DNA of 64,000 nucleotides from Exiguobacterium sp. s124 (lineage in GTDB: Bacteria > Bacillota > Bacilli > Exiguobacteriales > Exiguobacteriaceae): NCBI RefSeq assembly GCF_018617485.1, contig NZ_JACSKH010000001.1:1-64000 (forward strand), read 5' to 3'. Under the pieces are notes generated by a model that saw nothing but the letters and a program-made list of their open reading frames with translations, was not told the origin of the DNA and ran no database searches. Shown one piece after another: positions 56,948-64,000 of this stretch. The position numbers and the translations under genes are program-made. Every line of letters starts with the position of its first letter. The first letter of the stretch is position 1.

Positions 56948-57390
56948 CCATACTGTTTTTGATGTGCCTTTTTACGTCGTAAATAATCCTCATCGGCGCG
57001 GAGTTGATCCCAATACGTTTTGAAGATACGGGCAGACTCTGCTTTTTCTTCGTCAATTTCGCGCTCGTGGATGTCACCGTCTTCTTTATATTTACGTCCT
57101 CCTTTGTAATTGGCGTAACGTCGAGCCCGCGTGTAGCCCATTTGGATGAACTTTCGGGCCATGTCCATTCCGACAAAATCATCGTTCGCGCGATACTGTT
57201 CAAACAATTCCATGATCTCTTCAGCGGATTGCTGGGCGATTTCTGGCGTCTTGAATCGCCAATAGGGCAAGATCTCACTTTTATACGGTTCGACGAGTAG
57301 CACTCCTTGTTCACCACGCCCAACGCGATACAGTTCGGGTTGTTGTCGAAAGTCGATTTCATCAAAATTTAAATCATAGTCAAATGGCAT
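56944..57390 (-). CDS. DUF4385 family protein
   Basis: A 148-residue protein with the strong DUF4385 signature FDYDLNFDEIDFRQQPELYRVGRGEQGVLLVEPYKSEILPYWRFKTP and DFVGMDMARKFIQMGYTRARRYANYKGGRKY. Function unknown. The C terminus is rich in Lys/Glu. ATG 57390 was chosen for spacing from GAGGAGG; ATG 57396 touches that site. The 3' end overlaps the convergent GNAT gene by four bases. Confidence 0.87.
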   Translation of the reverse strand: MPFDYDLNFDEIDFRQQPELYRVGRGEQGVLLVEPYKSEILPYWRFKTPEIAQQSAEEIMELFEQYRANDDFVGMDMARKFIQMGYTRARRYANYKGGRKYKEDGDIHEREIDEEKAESARIFKTYWDQLRADEDYLRRKKAHQKQYG

Positions 57391-57465
57391 GTTCATTCCT
57401 CCTCGCCTAACGTTTTCCCATTAGGTCGGGGAAAGAAACAACTTGAAGTAAAAGGATGGGTTTAT

Positions 57466-58008
57466 ATGATCAAGATGGAGACAGAACGATTAATCTTAAG
57501 AGCATTTACGCTAGAAGACGCAGAGGATATGTATCGTTACGCCAAAGACGAACGTGTCGGACCGATGGCCGGTTGGGCGCCACATGAATCCGTTGAAGAG
57601 ACGAGAGATGTCATTCGAATGTTTATTGAGGAAAAAGACGTGTGGGCGATTGTGTTGAAAGAAACCGGGCAAGTGATTGGCAGCATTGGATTACACGACC
57701 GAAGACCGGACCCAATGATTCAACATGAGGCCCAACGTGAAATCGGTTATGTACTCAGCCCCGATTATTGGGGGCACGGCTATGTGCCGGAAGCCGTTCA
57801 GGCGATGATTCGATTTGGATTCGAAGCGTTAGGACTGGAGCGGATTTGGTGCGGCTATTTCAGCTTCAATGACCAATCGCGACGCGTCGTTGAGAAATGT
57901 GGGTTCACGTATGCGTTCACGAAAACGCAAGAATTGACCCGACTCGACGGACGAACGGTAGAATGCCTCGTCTATGTCCAACTCAATCCGACGTTCTCCA
58001 CACATTGA
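57466..58008 (+). CDS. GNAT family N-acetyltransferase, RimJ/RimL-type
   Basis: A 180-residue protein starting METERLILRAFTLEDAEDMYRYA, with QREIGYVLSPDYWGHGYVPEAVQAMIRF and NDQSRRVVEKCGF, the RimJ/RimL pattern for acetylation of ribosomal protein N termini or other amines. A terminator overlaps its last codons. Confidence 0.88.
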   Translation: MIKMETERLILRAFTLEDAEDMYRYAKDERVGPMAGWAPHESVEETRDVIRMFIEEKDVWAIVLKETGQVIGSIGLHDRRPDPMIQHEAQREIGYVLSPDYWGHGYVPEAVQAMIRFGFEALGLERIWCGYFSFNDQSRRVVEKCGFTYAFTKTQELTRLDGRTVECLVYVQLNPTFSTH

Positions 58009-58032
58009 AGCGCTGCTTCAATGTGTTTTTTC
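58001..58032 (+). terminator. Terminator of the RimJ-type GNAT gene
   Basis: The stem ACATTGAAGC/GCTTCAATGT (58002-58011 with 58015-58024) with a three-base loop and a T run, overlapping the stop codon. Confidence 0.88.
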
Positions 58033-58051
58033 ATGAAATGATAAAAACCTC

Positions 58052-58080
58052 TTGATATGTAACCGGTTACACATTAAGAT
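58052..58080 (+). promoter_or_regulatory. SigA promoter of the ribose operon
   Basis: TTGATA (58052-58057), a 17-base spacer and TAAGAT (58075-58080). The spacer contains the RbsR operator. Confidence 0.75.
58058..58071 (+). promoter_or_regulatory. RbsR operator
   Basis: TGTAACCGGTTACA, a perfect 14-base palindrome with the central CG typical of LacI-family operators, placed between -35 and -10 so that bound repressor blocks polymerase. Confidence 0.85.
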
Positions 58081-58085
58081 GGTTT

Positions 58086-58099
58086 TGTAAGCGTTTCCA
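58086..58099 (+). promoter_or_regulatory. cre site (CcpA binding) of the ribose operon
   Basis: TGTAAGCGTTTCCA matches every position of the Bacillus cre consensus TGWAARCGYTWNCW and sits at the expected transcription start, predicting catabolite repression. Confidence 0.88.
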
Positions 58100-58115
58100 G
58101 AACGGAGGATGTCAA

Positions 58116-59093
58116 ATGGCGACCATCAAACAAGTGGCAAAACATGCGAACGTCTCGGTGGCGACCGTATCACGCGTCATGAATAAAAGCGGATACGTAA
58201 GCGAAGAGGCGAAAGAAGCAGTTGAACAGGCGATTGCAGAATTGAATTACGCACCGAACCGAGTCGCTCGTTCGCTCTATAAAAAGTCGTCAAATTTGAT
58301 TGGACTCATCATGCCAGACATCACAAACCCATTCTTTCCACAACTGGCTCGGGCAATTGAAGATGTCGCCAATCAGCATGGGTATCAAGTCGTCCTGTGC
58401 AACACAGACGAACAACTTGAAAAAGAGCAGACGTACTTGGTCGCCTTGCAGACGATGCATGTCGATGGTCTGATCATCACGACGAATCATTCGCACAATC
58501 CAAATTACGAGACGTTGGACTTACCGATGGTCGCACTCGACCGGATCGTGAAGGCGGGAATCGACGCCGTCGTATCTGACGGATATGAGGGCGGAAAGTT
58601 GGCAGCCGACACGTTGTTAAAACGAGGTGCGACACGACTGGCTCACATTGCCGGACCCGATCATCTGAAGACGGTCAAACGTCGGACGGAAGGATTTGTC
58701 GAAGTAGCAGGAGACAAGCTCGTCGGGATGACCGAGTCCACGTTCACGTTCAAAGATGCGTTGAAAGCGTCCCAACAATTGTTCGATCATGCTTGGCCGT
58801 TTGACGGCATCTTTGCAGCGAACGATGTGATTGCGGCCGCTGTGCTTCAGGAAGCGGTTCGTCGACACATCCGTGTCCCGGAAGAGCTTCAGGTCATCGG
58901 ATATGACGGGATTGAATTAGGCGAGATGACGTCTCCACCACTGACGACCATCGTGCAGCCCATCTATGAGATGGGACGAGTGGCGACAGAGCGGTTGCTG
59001 GATTTGATTGAGAAAAAAGATACACGACCGAAAGAGATGCTTTTACCGGTCACGTTACTTGAAAGACAAACGACAAAGCGGGAGGAGAGATAA
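58116..59093 (+). CDS. rbsR: Ribose operon repressor RbsR (LacI family)
   Basis: A 325-residue LacI-type repressor. The helix-turn-helix MATIKQVAKHANVSVATVSRVMNKSGYVSEEAK is at the N terminus, the hinge LNYAPNRVARSL follows, and the periplasmic-binding-like effector domain runs from IGLIMPDITNPFF to the end. It is the first gene of rbsRKDACB and probably binds TGTAACCGGTTACA in its own promoter. D-ribose is the expected inducer. Confidence 0.93.
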   Translation: MATIKQVAKHANVSVATVSRVMNKSGYVSEEAKEAVEQAIAELNYAPNRVARSLYKKSSNLIGLIMPDITNPFFPQLARAIEDVANQHGYQVVLCNTDEQLEKEQTYLVALQTMHVDGLIITTNHSHNPNYETLDLPMVALDRIVKAGIDAVVSDGYEGGKLAADTLLKRGATRLAHIAGPDHLKTVKRRTEGFVEVAGDKLVGMTESTFTFKDALKASQQLFDHAWPFDGIFAANDVIAAAVLQEAVRRHIRVPEELQVIGYDGIELGEMTSPPLTTIVQPIYEMGRVATERLLDLIEKKDTRPKEMLLPVTLLERQTTKREER

Positions 59094-59096
59094 AGA

Positions 59097-59981
59097 ATGA
59101 AGCGCATTGTTGTCATTGGCAGTATATCGATGGACCTTGTCGTCACGTCCGACAAACGTCCGCAAGCAGGGGAAACGGTCATCGGCGAGTCGTTTCGTAC
59201 CGTTCCAGGGGGGAAAGGTGCGAACCAAGCGGTCGCCGCTTCTCGATTAGGCGGTGCTGTGCAGATGGTCGGTTGTGTTGGAAGTGACCCGTTCGGCGAA
59301 CAGATGATTGAAAACTTTAAACAGCAAGACGTCGATGTCACGCATGTTCGGATCGTCCCGAACGAAGTGACAGGTACGGCACACATCGTCTTGGCGGAAG
59401 CCGATAATTCGATTGTCGTCGTCCAGTCAGCGAACAAACAGGTCACCTTCACGGAGGAAGAATTGGATCAACTTCTTGATGAGCAGTCGTTCGTACTCTT
59501 GCAACTCGAGATTCCAATCGAAACGGTCAAACAAGTGACCGCTTACTGTAAGGCAAAAGGAATCCCGGTGCTTCTCAATCCGGCACCGTCTCAACCGCTC
59601 CCACCGGAAGTGGTTGAAGCGGTCACGTACTTGACACCGAACGAACATGAGTGTCGTGACTTATTTAACGACGCCTCCGTGGATGAAGTGTTGGAACGAT
59701 ATCCGAACAAGCTACTCGTCACAGAGGGCGTCCGTGGCGTTCGGTTCCATGACGGGCAAGAGGTGCGACACGTACCAGCGATTCAAGCGAACGTCGTCGA
59801 TACGACAGGGGCAGGGGACACGTTCAACGGTGCGCTCGCTGTTGCCCTCATCGAACAAAACGAACTAGAGGCGGCGGTGCGGTTTGCGGTGGTCGCGTCC
59901 GGCATGAGCGTCGAAGGGTTTGGTGCCCAAGGCGGAATGCCGACACGGCAAGATGTATTACAACGATTGGAGCGCGTGTGA
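59097..59981 (+). CDS. rbsK: Ribokinase RbsK
   Basis: A 294-residue PfkB-family kinase phosphorylating ribose to ribose-5-phosphate. VIGSISMDLVVTSDKRPQAGETV, PGGKGANQAVAASRLGG and NVVDTTGAGDTFNGALA (anion hole and catalytic Asp) are the standard motifs. It starts three bases after the rbsR stop. Confidence 0.96.
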   Translation: MKRIVVIGSISMDLVVTSDKRPQAGETVIGESFRTVPGGKGANQAVAASRLGGAVQMVGCVGSDPFGEQMIENFKQQDVDVTHVRIVPNEVTGTAHIVLAEADNSIVVVQSANKQVTFTEEELDQLLDEQSFVLLQLEIPIETVKQVTAYCKAKGIPVLLNPAPSQPLPPEVVEAVTYLTPNEHECRDLFNDASVDEVLERYPNKLLVTEGVRGVRFHDGQEVRHVPAIQANVVDTTGAGDTFNGALAVALIEQNELEAAVRFAVVASGMSVEGFGAQGGMPTRQDVLQRLERV

Positions 59982-60370
59982 TGAAAAAACAAGGGATTTT
60001 AAACAGTCATCTAGCAAAAATCTTTGCCGACCTTGGGCATACAGATCGTGTCGTCATCGCGGATTGCGGATTACCAATTCCCGACGGGGTGAAGCGGGTC
60101 GACCTTAGCCTCCGAGTCGGAGAACCGTCATTTCTAGAGGTGCTCGATGTCGTCGAATCGGATTTGGTCGTAGAGCGCATCACGATTGCCGAGGAAATCC
60201 TCACAAACAATCCGACGATTGCAACTTCACTGAAAGAACGATATACCAACGTCGACATGTGTTCGCATGAAGACTTCAAGCGAGAGGTAGCAAAAGCAAA
60301 AGTCGTCATTCGAACTGGGGAAGCGACACCTTACGCTAACGTCATTTTACATGCAGGGGTCATTTTTTAA
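59981..60370 (+). CDS. rbsD: D-ribose pyranase RbsD
   Basis: A 129-residue enzyme converting beta-D-ribopyranose to the furanose form used by ribokinase. [34 protein letters not shown] contains the catalytic His20 region (LGHTD), and [16 protein letters not shown] is the usual C terminus. ATG 59981 shares one base with the rbsK stop (TGATG); GTG 59978 is less well placed. Confidence 0.95.
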   Translation: MKKQGILNSHLAKIFADLGHTDRVVIADCGLPIPDGVKRVDLSLRVGEPSFLEVLDVVESDLVVERITIAEEILTNNPTIATSLKERYTNVDMCSHEDFKREVAKAKVVIRTGEATPYANVILHAGVIF

Positions 60371-60381
60371 GGGGGAATTCG

Positions 60382-61860
60382 ATGCATATTCAGTTGAAAA
60401 GCATCCATAAGTCGTTCGGCCCGGTCTCTGTCTTAAAAGGAGTCGATTTCGAATTGTTGCCTGGAGAGATTCATGCGCTCATGGGTGAGAACGGAGCTGG
60501 AAAATCGACGCTGATGAAAGTGATGACCGGTCTTCATGCTCAAGATGAAGGAGACATCCTCATCGATGGGAAAGTGCGTCAGTTCAAGCACCCAAAAGAA
60601 GCTGAGCAAGAAGGGATCGCCTTCATCCACCAGGAACTAAACATCTTGCCGGAGATGACGGTGACCGAAAACCTATTTTTAGGTCGTGAACTGACGGGAC
60701 CGTTTGGGATGGTCAAACAGCAGGAAATGACTAGACGCGCTCGCGAATATTTGGCAGAACTGAACGTCTTCATGGATGTCGATGAAGTAGCACGCAACTT
60801 ATCGGTCGGTCAACAACAGATGATTGAAATCGCCAAGGCGCTCATGACGGATGCGAAAGTCATCGTCATGGATGAACCGACGGCCGCCTTAACGGACCGT
60901 GAGATTCAGGCACTCTTCGCCGTATCACGGGCATTGCGAGATCAAGGCGTGTCCATCATCTATATCTCTCACCGGATGGAAGAGATTTTTGACTTATGTG
61001 ACCGAATCACCGTGCTACGGGACGGACAGTCCATCTCGACCCGGCTGATTCCCGATACTTCCTTTGAGGAAACTGTACGTGACATGGTCGGACGCGAAAT
61101 CGGTGAACGGTATCCGACGCGCACCGCGCAGCTCGGAGATGTCGTGCTCGAAGTAAATGATTTAATAGGTAACCGGTTCCACAATGTATCGTTCAACGTC
61201 CGTGCCGGTGAGATCGTCGGATTCTCCGGATTGATGGGAGCAGGACGGACTGAAGTGATGCGAGCCTTATTCGGAGCAGATGCCCATAAAGGTGGAGTCA
61301 TCAAATTGAACGGACAACCGATTCGGATCAAGACGCCGGCTGACGCCATTAAACACGGAATCGCCTTTTTGACAGAGGACCGAAAAGGGGAGGGCTTGCT
61401 CCTCGATTTCTCACTTCGAGAAAACTTGTCGCTCCCGACACTCGATAAACGAGCGAAAGGATCGGTCATCTCCAAACAACAAGAAGCGACGTTCGCGGAA
61501 ACATATTTACAAAAGCTACGAGTTAAACATCATTCGATGGAACAAAAAGTGAAGTCGTTGTCTGGTGGGAATCAACAGAAGATTGTGCTCGGTAAATGGT
61601 TAGGGGTCGAGCCGGACGTCTTGATTTTAGATGAACCGACCCGTGGAGTCGACGTTGGCGCCAAGAAAGAAATTTACAACATCATGAGCGACCTCGCGGA
61701 ATCGGGAGTTGCCATCATCATGGTTTCCTCCGATTTACCAGAGGTGCTCGGGATGAGTGACCGAATTGTCGTCATGCGGGAGGGCATTGTGACCGGGACG
61801 CTCACGAAAGAAGAGGCGACACAAGAAAAAGTGATGACATATGCGACAGGAGGGCAATGA
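60382..61860 (+). CDS. rbsA: Ribose ABC transporter ATP-binding protein RbsA
   Basis: A 492-residue protein with two ABC domains, as usual for sugar CUT2 systems. The first has Walker [11 protein letters not shown], signature [15 protein letters not shown] and Walker [12 protein letters not shown]. The second has a degenerate Walker A ([10 protein letters not shown]), signature [15 protein letters not shown] and Walker [17 protein letters not shown]. It energises ribose uptake with RbsC and RbsB. Confidence 0.96.
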   Translation: MHIQLKSIHKSFGPVSVLKGVDFELLPGEIHALMGENGAGKSTLMKVMTGLHAQDEGDILIDGKVRQFKHPKEAEQEGIAFIHQELNILPEMTVTENLFLGRELTGPFGMVKQQEMTRRAREYLAELNVFMDVDEVARNLSVGQQQMIEIAKALMTDAKVIVMDEPTAALTDREIQALFAVSRALRDQGVSIIYISHRMEEIFDLCDRITVLRDGQSISTRLIPDTSFEETVRDMVGREIGERYPTRTAQLGDVVLEVNDLIGNRFHNVSFNVRAGEIVGFSGLMGAGRTEVMRALFGADAHKGGVIKLNGQPIRIKTPADAIKHGIAFLTEDRKGEGLLLDFSLRENLSLPTLDKRAKGSVISKQQEATFAETYLQKLRVKHHSMEQKVKSLSGGNQQKIVLGKWLGVEPDVLILDEPTRGVDVGAKKEIYNIMSDLAESGVAIIMVSSDLPEVLGMSDRIVVMREGIVTGTLTKEEATQEKVMTYATGGQ

Positions 61861-61861
61861 T

Positions 61862-62827
61862 ATGGAATTGAAAGCAACGACTGCACTGAAGCGCCCGGGT
61901 CGACTTGGATGGGGACAAAAGTTAGGACCACTGTTTGGTCTACTCGTCATCGTCGTCGTCGTGACCGCGCTCGAACCTGGATTTTTATCATTAAATAACA
62001 TTTTTAACGTACTGCGCCAAGTTTCCATCAATGCCTTGATTGCCTTCGGGATGACGTTTGTCATCTTGACAGGTGGGATTGATTTATCAGTCGGATCGAT
62101 TTTAGCACTCGCATCCGCATTGGTGGCTGGCATGATGGTGGACGGTCAACATGCGGTCATGGCCGTTGCACTCGGATTGATTGCAGGTGCAGTTCTCGGA
62201 GCATTTAACGGGGCTGTCATCACATACGGGAAAGTGGCACCGTTCATCGCGACATTGGCCACGATGACGATTTATCGGGGGTTGACGCTCGTCTATACGG
62301 ACGGAAGACCAATTACCGGTCTCGGGAACTCTGGCTGGTTCGAGATGCTCGGACGCGGCTACTTCTGGATCATCCCAGTACCTGCATTGACGATGTTACT
62401 CGCATTCGGTGTCCTTTATTTCATTTTGAAAAAGACGACATTCGGACGTCATACGTACGCGATCGGTGGGAATGAAGAAGCGGCTAAATTGATGGGGATT
62501 GGCGTCAACAAGGTCAAAATCATGATTTATTCGCTATCGGGTATGCTTGCGGCACTCGCTGGCATCATTTTGACGTCACGTCTCAATTCCGCACAACCGA
62601 CGGCAGGAACGTCATATGAACTCGATGCCATCGCGGCGGTCGTTCTCGGGGGAACGAGTCTTGCGGGTGGTCGCGGCTGGATTGTCGGAACATTGATTGG
62701 GGCACTGATCATCGGAACGTTGAACAACGGATTGAACCTTCTCGGCGTATCTTCTTTCTTCCAACTCGTCGTAAAAGGTGCAGTTATATTGTTTGCAGTA
62801 TTGCTTGATCGTCGACAAAACGCGTAA
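61862..62827 (+). CDS. rbsC: Ribose ABC transporter permease RbsC
   Basis: A 321-residue CUT2 permease with about eight to ten helices. NALIAFGMTFVILTGGIDLSVGSILAL and TYAIGGNEEAAKLMGIGVNKVKIMIYSLSG (EAA-like loop) are the typical blocks, and LGGTSLAGGRGWIVGTLIGALI is near the end. ATG 61862 follows AGGAGGGC just after the rbsA stop. Confidence 0.96.
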   Translation: MELKATTALKRPGRLGWGQKLGPLFGLLVIVVVVTALEPGFLSLNNIFNVLRQVSINALIAFGMTFVILTGGIDLSVGSILALASALVAGMMVDGQHAVMAVALGLIAGAVLGAFNGAVITYGKVAPFIATLATMTIYRGLTLVYTDGRPITGLGNSGWFEMLGRGYFWIIPVPALTMLLAFGVLYFILKKTTFGRHTYAIGGNEEAAKLMGIGVNKVKIMIYSLSGMLAALAGIILTSRLNSAQPTAGTSYELDAIAAVVLGGTSLAGGRGWIVGTLIGALIIGTLNNGLNLLGVSSFFQLVVKGAVILFAVLLDRRQNA

Positions 62828-62849
62828 CACGCGAAAGGGGAAACGGAAC

Positions 62850-63761
62850 ATGAAAAAATGGACAGCTTGGCTACTTGCACTGACAATGGTACTGATGGCA
62901 GCTTGCTCGACTGAACAACCGGGGTCAACGTCTGAGACGGAAACGAAAGATGGGGACTATGAAATCGGACTCTCAATCTCGACGTTAAACAACCCGTTCT
63001 TCGTCGCATTGAAAGAAGGGGCAGAAGAACAGGCAAAAGAAATGGATGCGACATTGACGGTAGCGGACGCGCAAAACGATGCCGCGAAACAAGTGAATGA
63101 CGTCGAAGATATGATTCAAAAAGGAATGGATTTGATTCTCATCAACCCGACAGATTCAGAAGCGGTCGGTGCAGCGGTTCAAGCAGCGAACGACGCCGGT
63201 ATTCCAGTCATCACGGTGGACCGTAATGCGGAAACAGGTGATGTGGTCGCGCACGTTGCTTCAGACAACGTCGCAGGTGGACAGTTGGCAGGGGATTACA
63301 TGGTTGAACTCGTAGGCGAAGGTCAAAAAGTCGTCGAGCTCGAAGGGATCCCAGGAGCTTCTGCGACGCGTGACCGTGGACAAGGATTCAACGAAGCGAT
63401 CGATGGAAAATTGGAAGTCGTGGCAAAACAATCTGCAAACTTTGACCGTGCAGAAGGATTGACGGTCATGGAGAACATTTTGCAAGACAATAAAGACATC
63501 GTCGCTGTATTCGCACATAACGATGAAATGGCACTCGGTGCCGTTCAAGCGCTTGAAGCAGCTGGAATGAGTGATGTCAAAGTCATCGGATTCGATGCGA
63601 CAGACGATGCGGTCAAAGCAGTTGAAGGTGGGACAATGGCAGCGACCGTCGCACAAAAACCGGCTGAAATCGGAAAACTCGGTGTAGAAGCGGCCATCAA
63701 CCACTTGAGTGGTGAAACGGTGGAAGCGAACATTCCGGTAGAACTTGAATTAATTAAATAA
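62850..63761 (+). CDS. rbsB: Ribose ABC transporter substrate-binding lipoprotein RbsB
   Basis: A 303-residue lipoprotein. Lipobox LMAAC gives lipidated Cys19, and the mature part is a type I periplasmic-binding fold with IGLSISTLNNPFFVALKEGAEEQAKE, DLILINPTDSEAV, GIPVITVDRNAE and KVIGFDATDDAV, all typical of RbsB. GAAAGGGG precedes ATG 62850. It is the last gene of the operon. Confidence 0.96.
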   Translation: MKKWTAWLLALTMVLMAACSTEQPGSTSETETKDGDYEIGLSISTLNNPFFVALKEGAEEQAKEMDATLTVADAQNDAAKQVNDVEDMIQKGMDLILINPTDSEAVGAAVQAANDAGIPVITVDRNAETGDVVAHVASDNVAGGQLAGDYMVELVGEGQKVVELEGIPGASATRDRGQGFNEAIDGKLEVVAKQSANFDRAEGLTVMENILQDNKDIVAVFAHNDEMALGAVQALEAAGMSDVKVIGFDATDDAVKAVEGGTMAATVAQKPAEIGKLGVEAAINHLSGETVEANIPVELELIK

Positions 63762-63768
63762 TCAAGAT

Positions 63769-63816
63769 GAAACCTCACGGTGCCTCGATTTCGGGTAGGG
63801 CTTCGTGAGGTTTTTG
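63769..63816 (+). terminator. Terminator of the ribose operon
   Basis: The stem AACCTCAC/GTGAGGTT (63771-63778 with 63805-63812) around a long, partly structured loop, followed by a T run. Confidence 0.75.
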
Positions 63817-63929
63817 AATATTCACATATCCCCCTTCATAAATTGGATAGGAACTCCCTTTTTCAGGGTATATCTAGGTAAAATACAGGAAGGGGGAGTC
63901 GTTTCTTCTTTTTGAGAAACGCAACACAT

Positions 63930-64000
63930 ATGTATAAGCTCAAACCGGTGTTTAAAGAACGTATTTGGGGTGGTCGTCAGCTAGAGACGTTATTTCATCT
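63930..64000 (+). CDS. manA: Mannose-6-phosphate isomerase (class I), 5' end only
   Basis: A partial gene running off the window. It begins MYKLKPVFKERIWGGRQLETL, the characteristic N terminus of Bacillus-type ManA/Pmi, the zinc enzyme interconverting mannose-6-phosphate and fructose-6-phosphate. An upstream in-frame TTG (63912) is possible. No ribosome site lies close to ATG 63930; AGGAAGGGGGAG is 31 bases upstream, beyond a small GTTTCT/AGAAAC hairpin. Confidence 0.82.
   Translation, partial: MYKLKPVFKERIWGGRQLETLFH

Noticed and set aside
58021-58115. CRISPR or phage-type repeats near the ribose promoter
   Set aside because: The repeats seen are one terminator stem, one operator palindrome and one cre site; there are no spaced direct repeats here or elsewhere in the window.

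Overview
The window looks like chromosomal DNA of a low-to-moderate-GC Gram-positive of the order Bacillales. The best fit is Exiguobacterium or a close relative. Supporting this are strong Shine-Dalgarno sequences, frequent TTG/GTG starts, the cdaA-cdaR-glmM-glmS neighbourhood, a glmS ribozyme, Bacillus-type TPP riboswitches, a CcpA-type cre site and SigW/RsiW homologues. The genus call is an inference from gene content, not a database result. I see no rRNA, prophage, CRISPR array or intact insertion sequence.

Layout. 1-580: six tRNA genes (Val, Thr, Tyr, Lys, Gly, Ala) ending in a terminator. 0.7-8.8 kb: an arginase-like enzyme, then the envelope-stress pair sigW-rsiW behind a textbook SigW promoter, then cdaA-cdaR-glmM (c-di-AMP synthesis and cell-wall amino-sugar supply) and glmS behind its own promoter and ribozyme. 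8.9-24.3 kb: envelope and accessory genes. These are a DUF1541 lipoprotein, a DUF2975/XRE pair, a DUF975 protein, an FAD oxidoreductase, a MarR-MMPL exporter operon with two operator copies, VOC proteins, an LTA synthase, a TPP-riboswitch-controlled thiW, a duplicated-domain lipoprotein, and a DUF4129 gene divergent from moxR-DUF58. 24.3-45.8 kb: a mosaic of small monocistronic or two-gene units rich in GNAT acetyltransferases, Nudix hydrolases and small membrane proteins. It includes a CAT-TPR fusion, an MhqR-type quinone-stress operon with two operators, an M23 peptidase, a DksA-like protein next to an apparent IS605/TnpB right-end remnant, and a Csp3-type copper-storage protein. 45.9-50.4 kb: an aldehyde dehydrogenase, a HAD phosphatase, and an overlapping pair encoding a Qnr-like pentapeptide protein and an ANT(6)-like nucleotidyltransferase. 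50.4-53.6 kb: a TPP-riboswitch-controlled tenA-thiM-thiD-thiE thiamine salvage operon. 53.6-58 kb: an NAD-binding protein, a membrane diguanylate cyclase, OsmC, two GNATs and a DUF4385 protein. 58.0-63.8 kb: the ribose operon rbsRKDACB with an RbsR palindrome between -35 and -10 and a cre site at the transcription start. The window ends in the first codons of a type I mannose-6-phosphate isomerase.

How the genes work together. The 2-9 kb block couples envelope stress sensing (SigW/RsiW), c-di-AMP and UDP-GlcNAc precursor supply. The thiamine genes are held by two separate TPP riboswitches, one for uptake and one for salvage. The ribose operon is self-contained, with import, pyranase, kinase and repressor. 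Much of the middle is detoxification and small-molecule modification. The most unusual items are an RsiW homologue without the zinc-binding anti-sigma motif, the CAT-TPR fusion, a solo TnpB/omegaRNA-like remnant that supplies the stop codon of the neighbouring gene, and the Qnr-like/ANT(6) gene pair.
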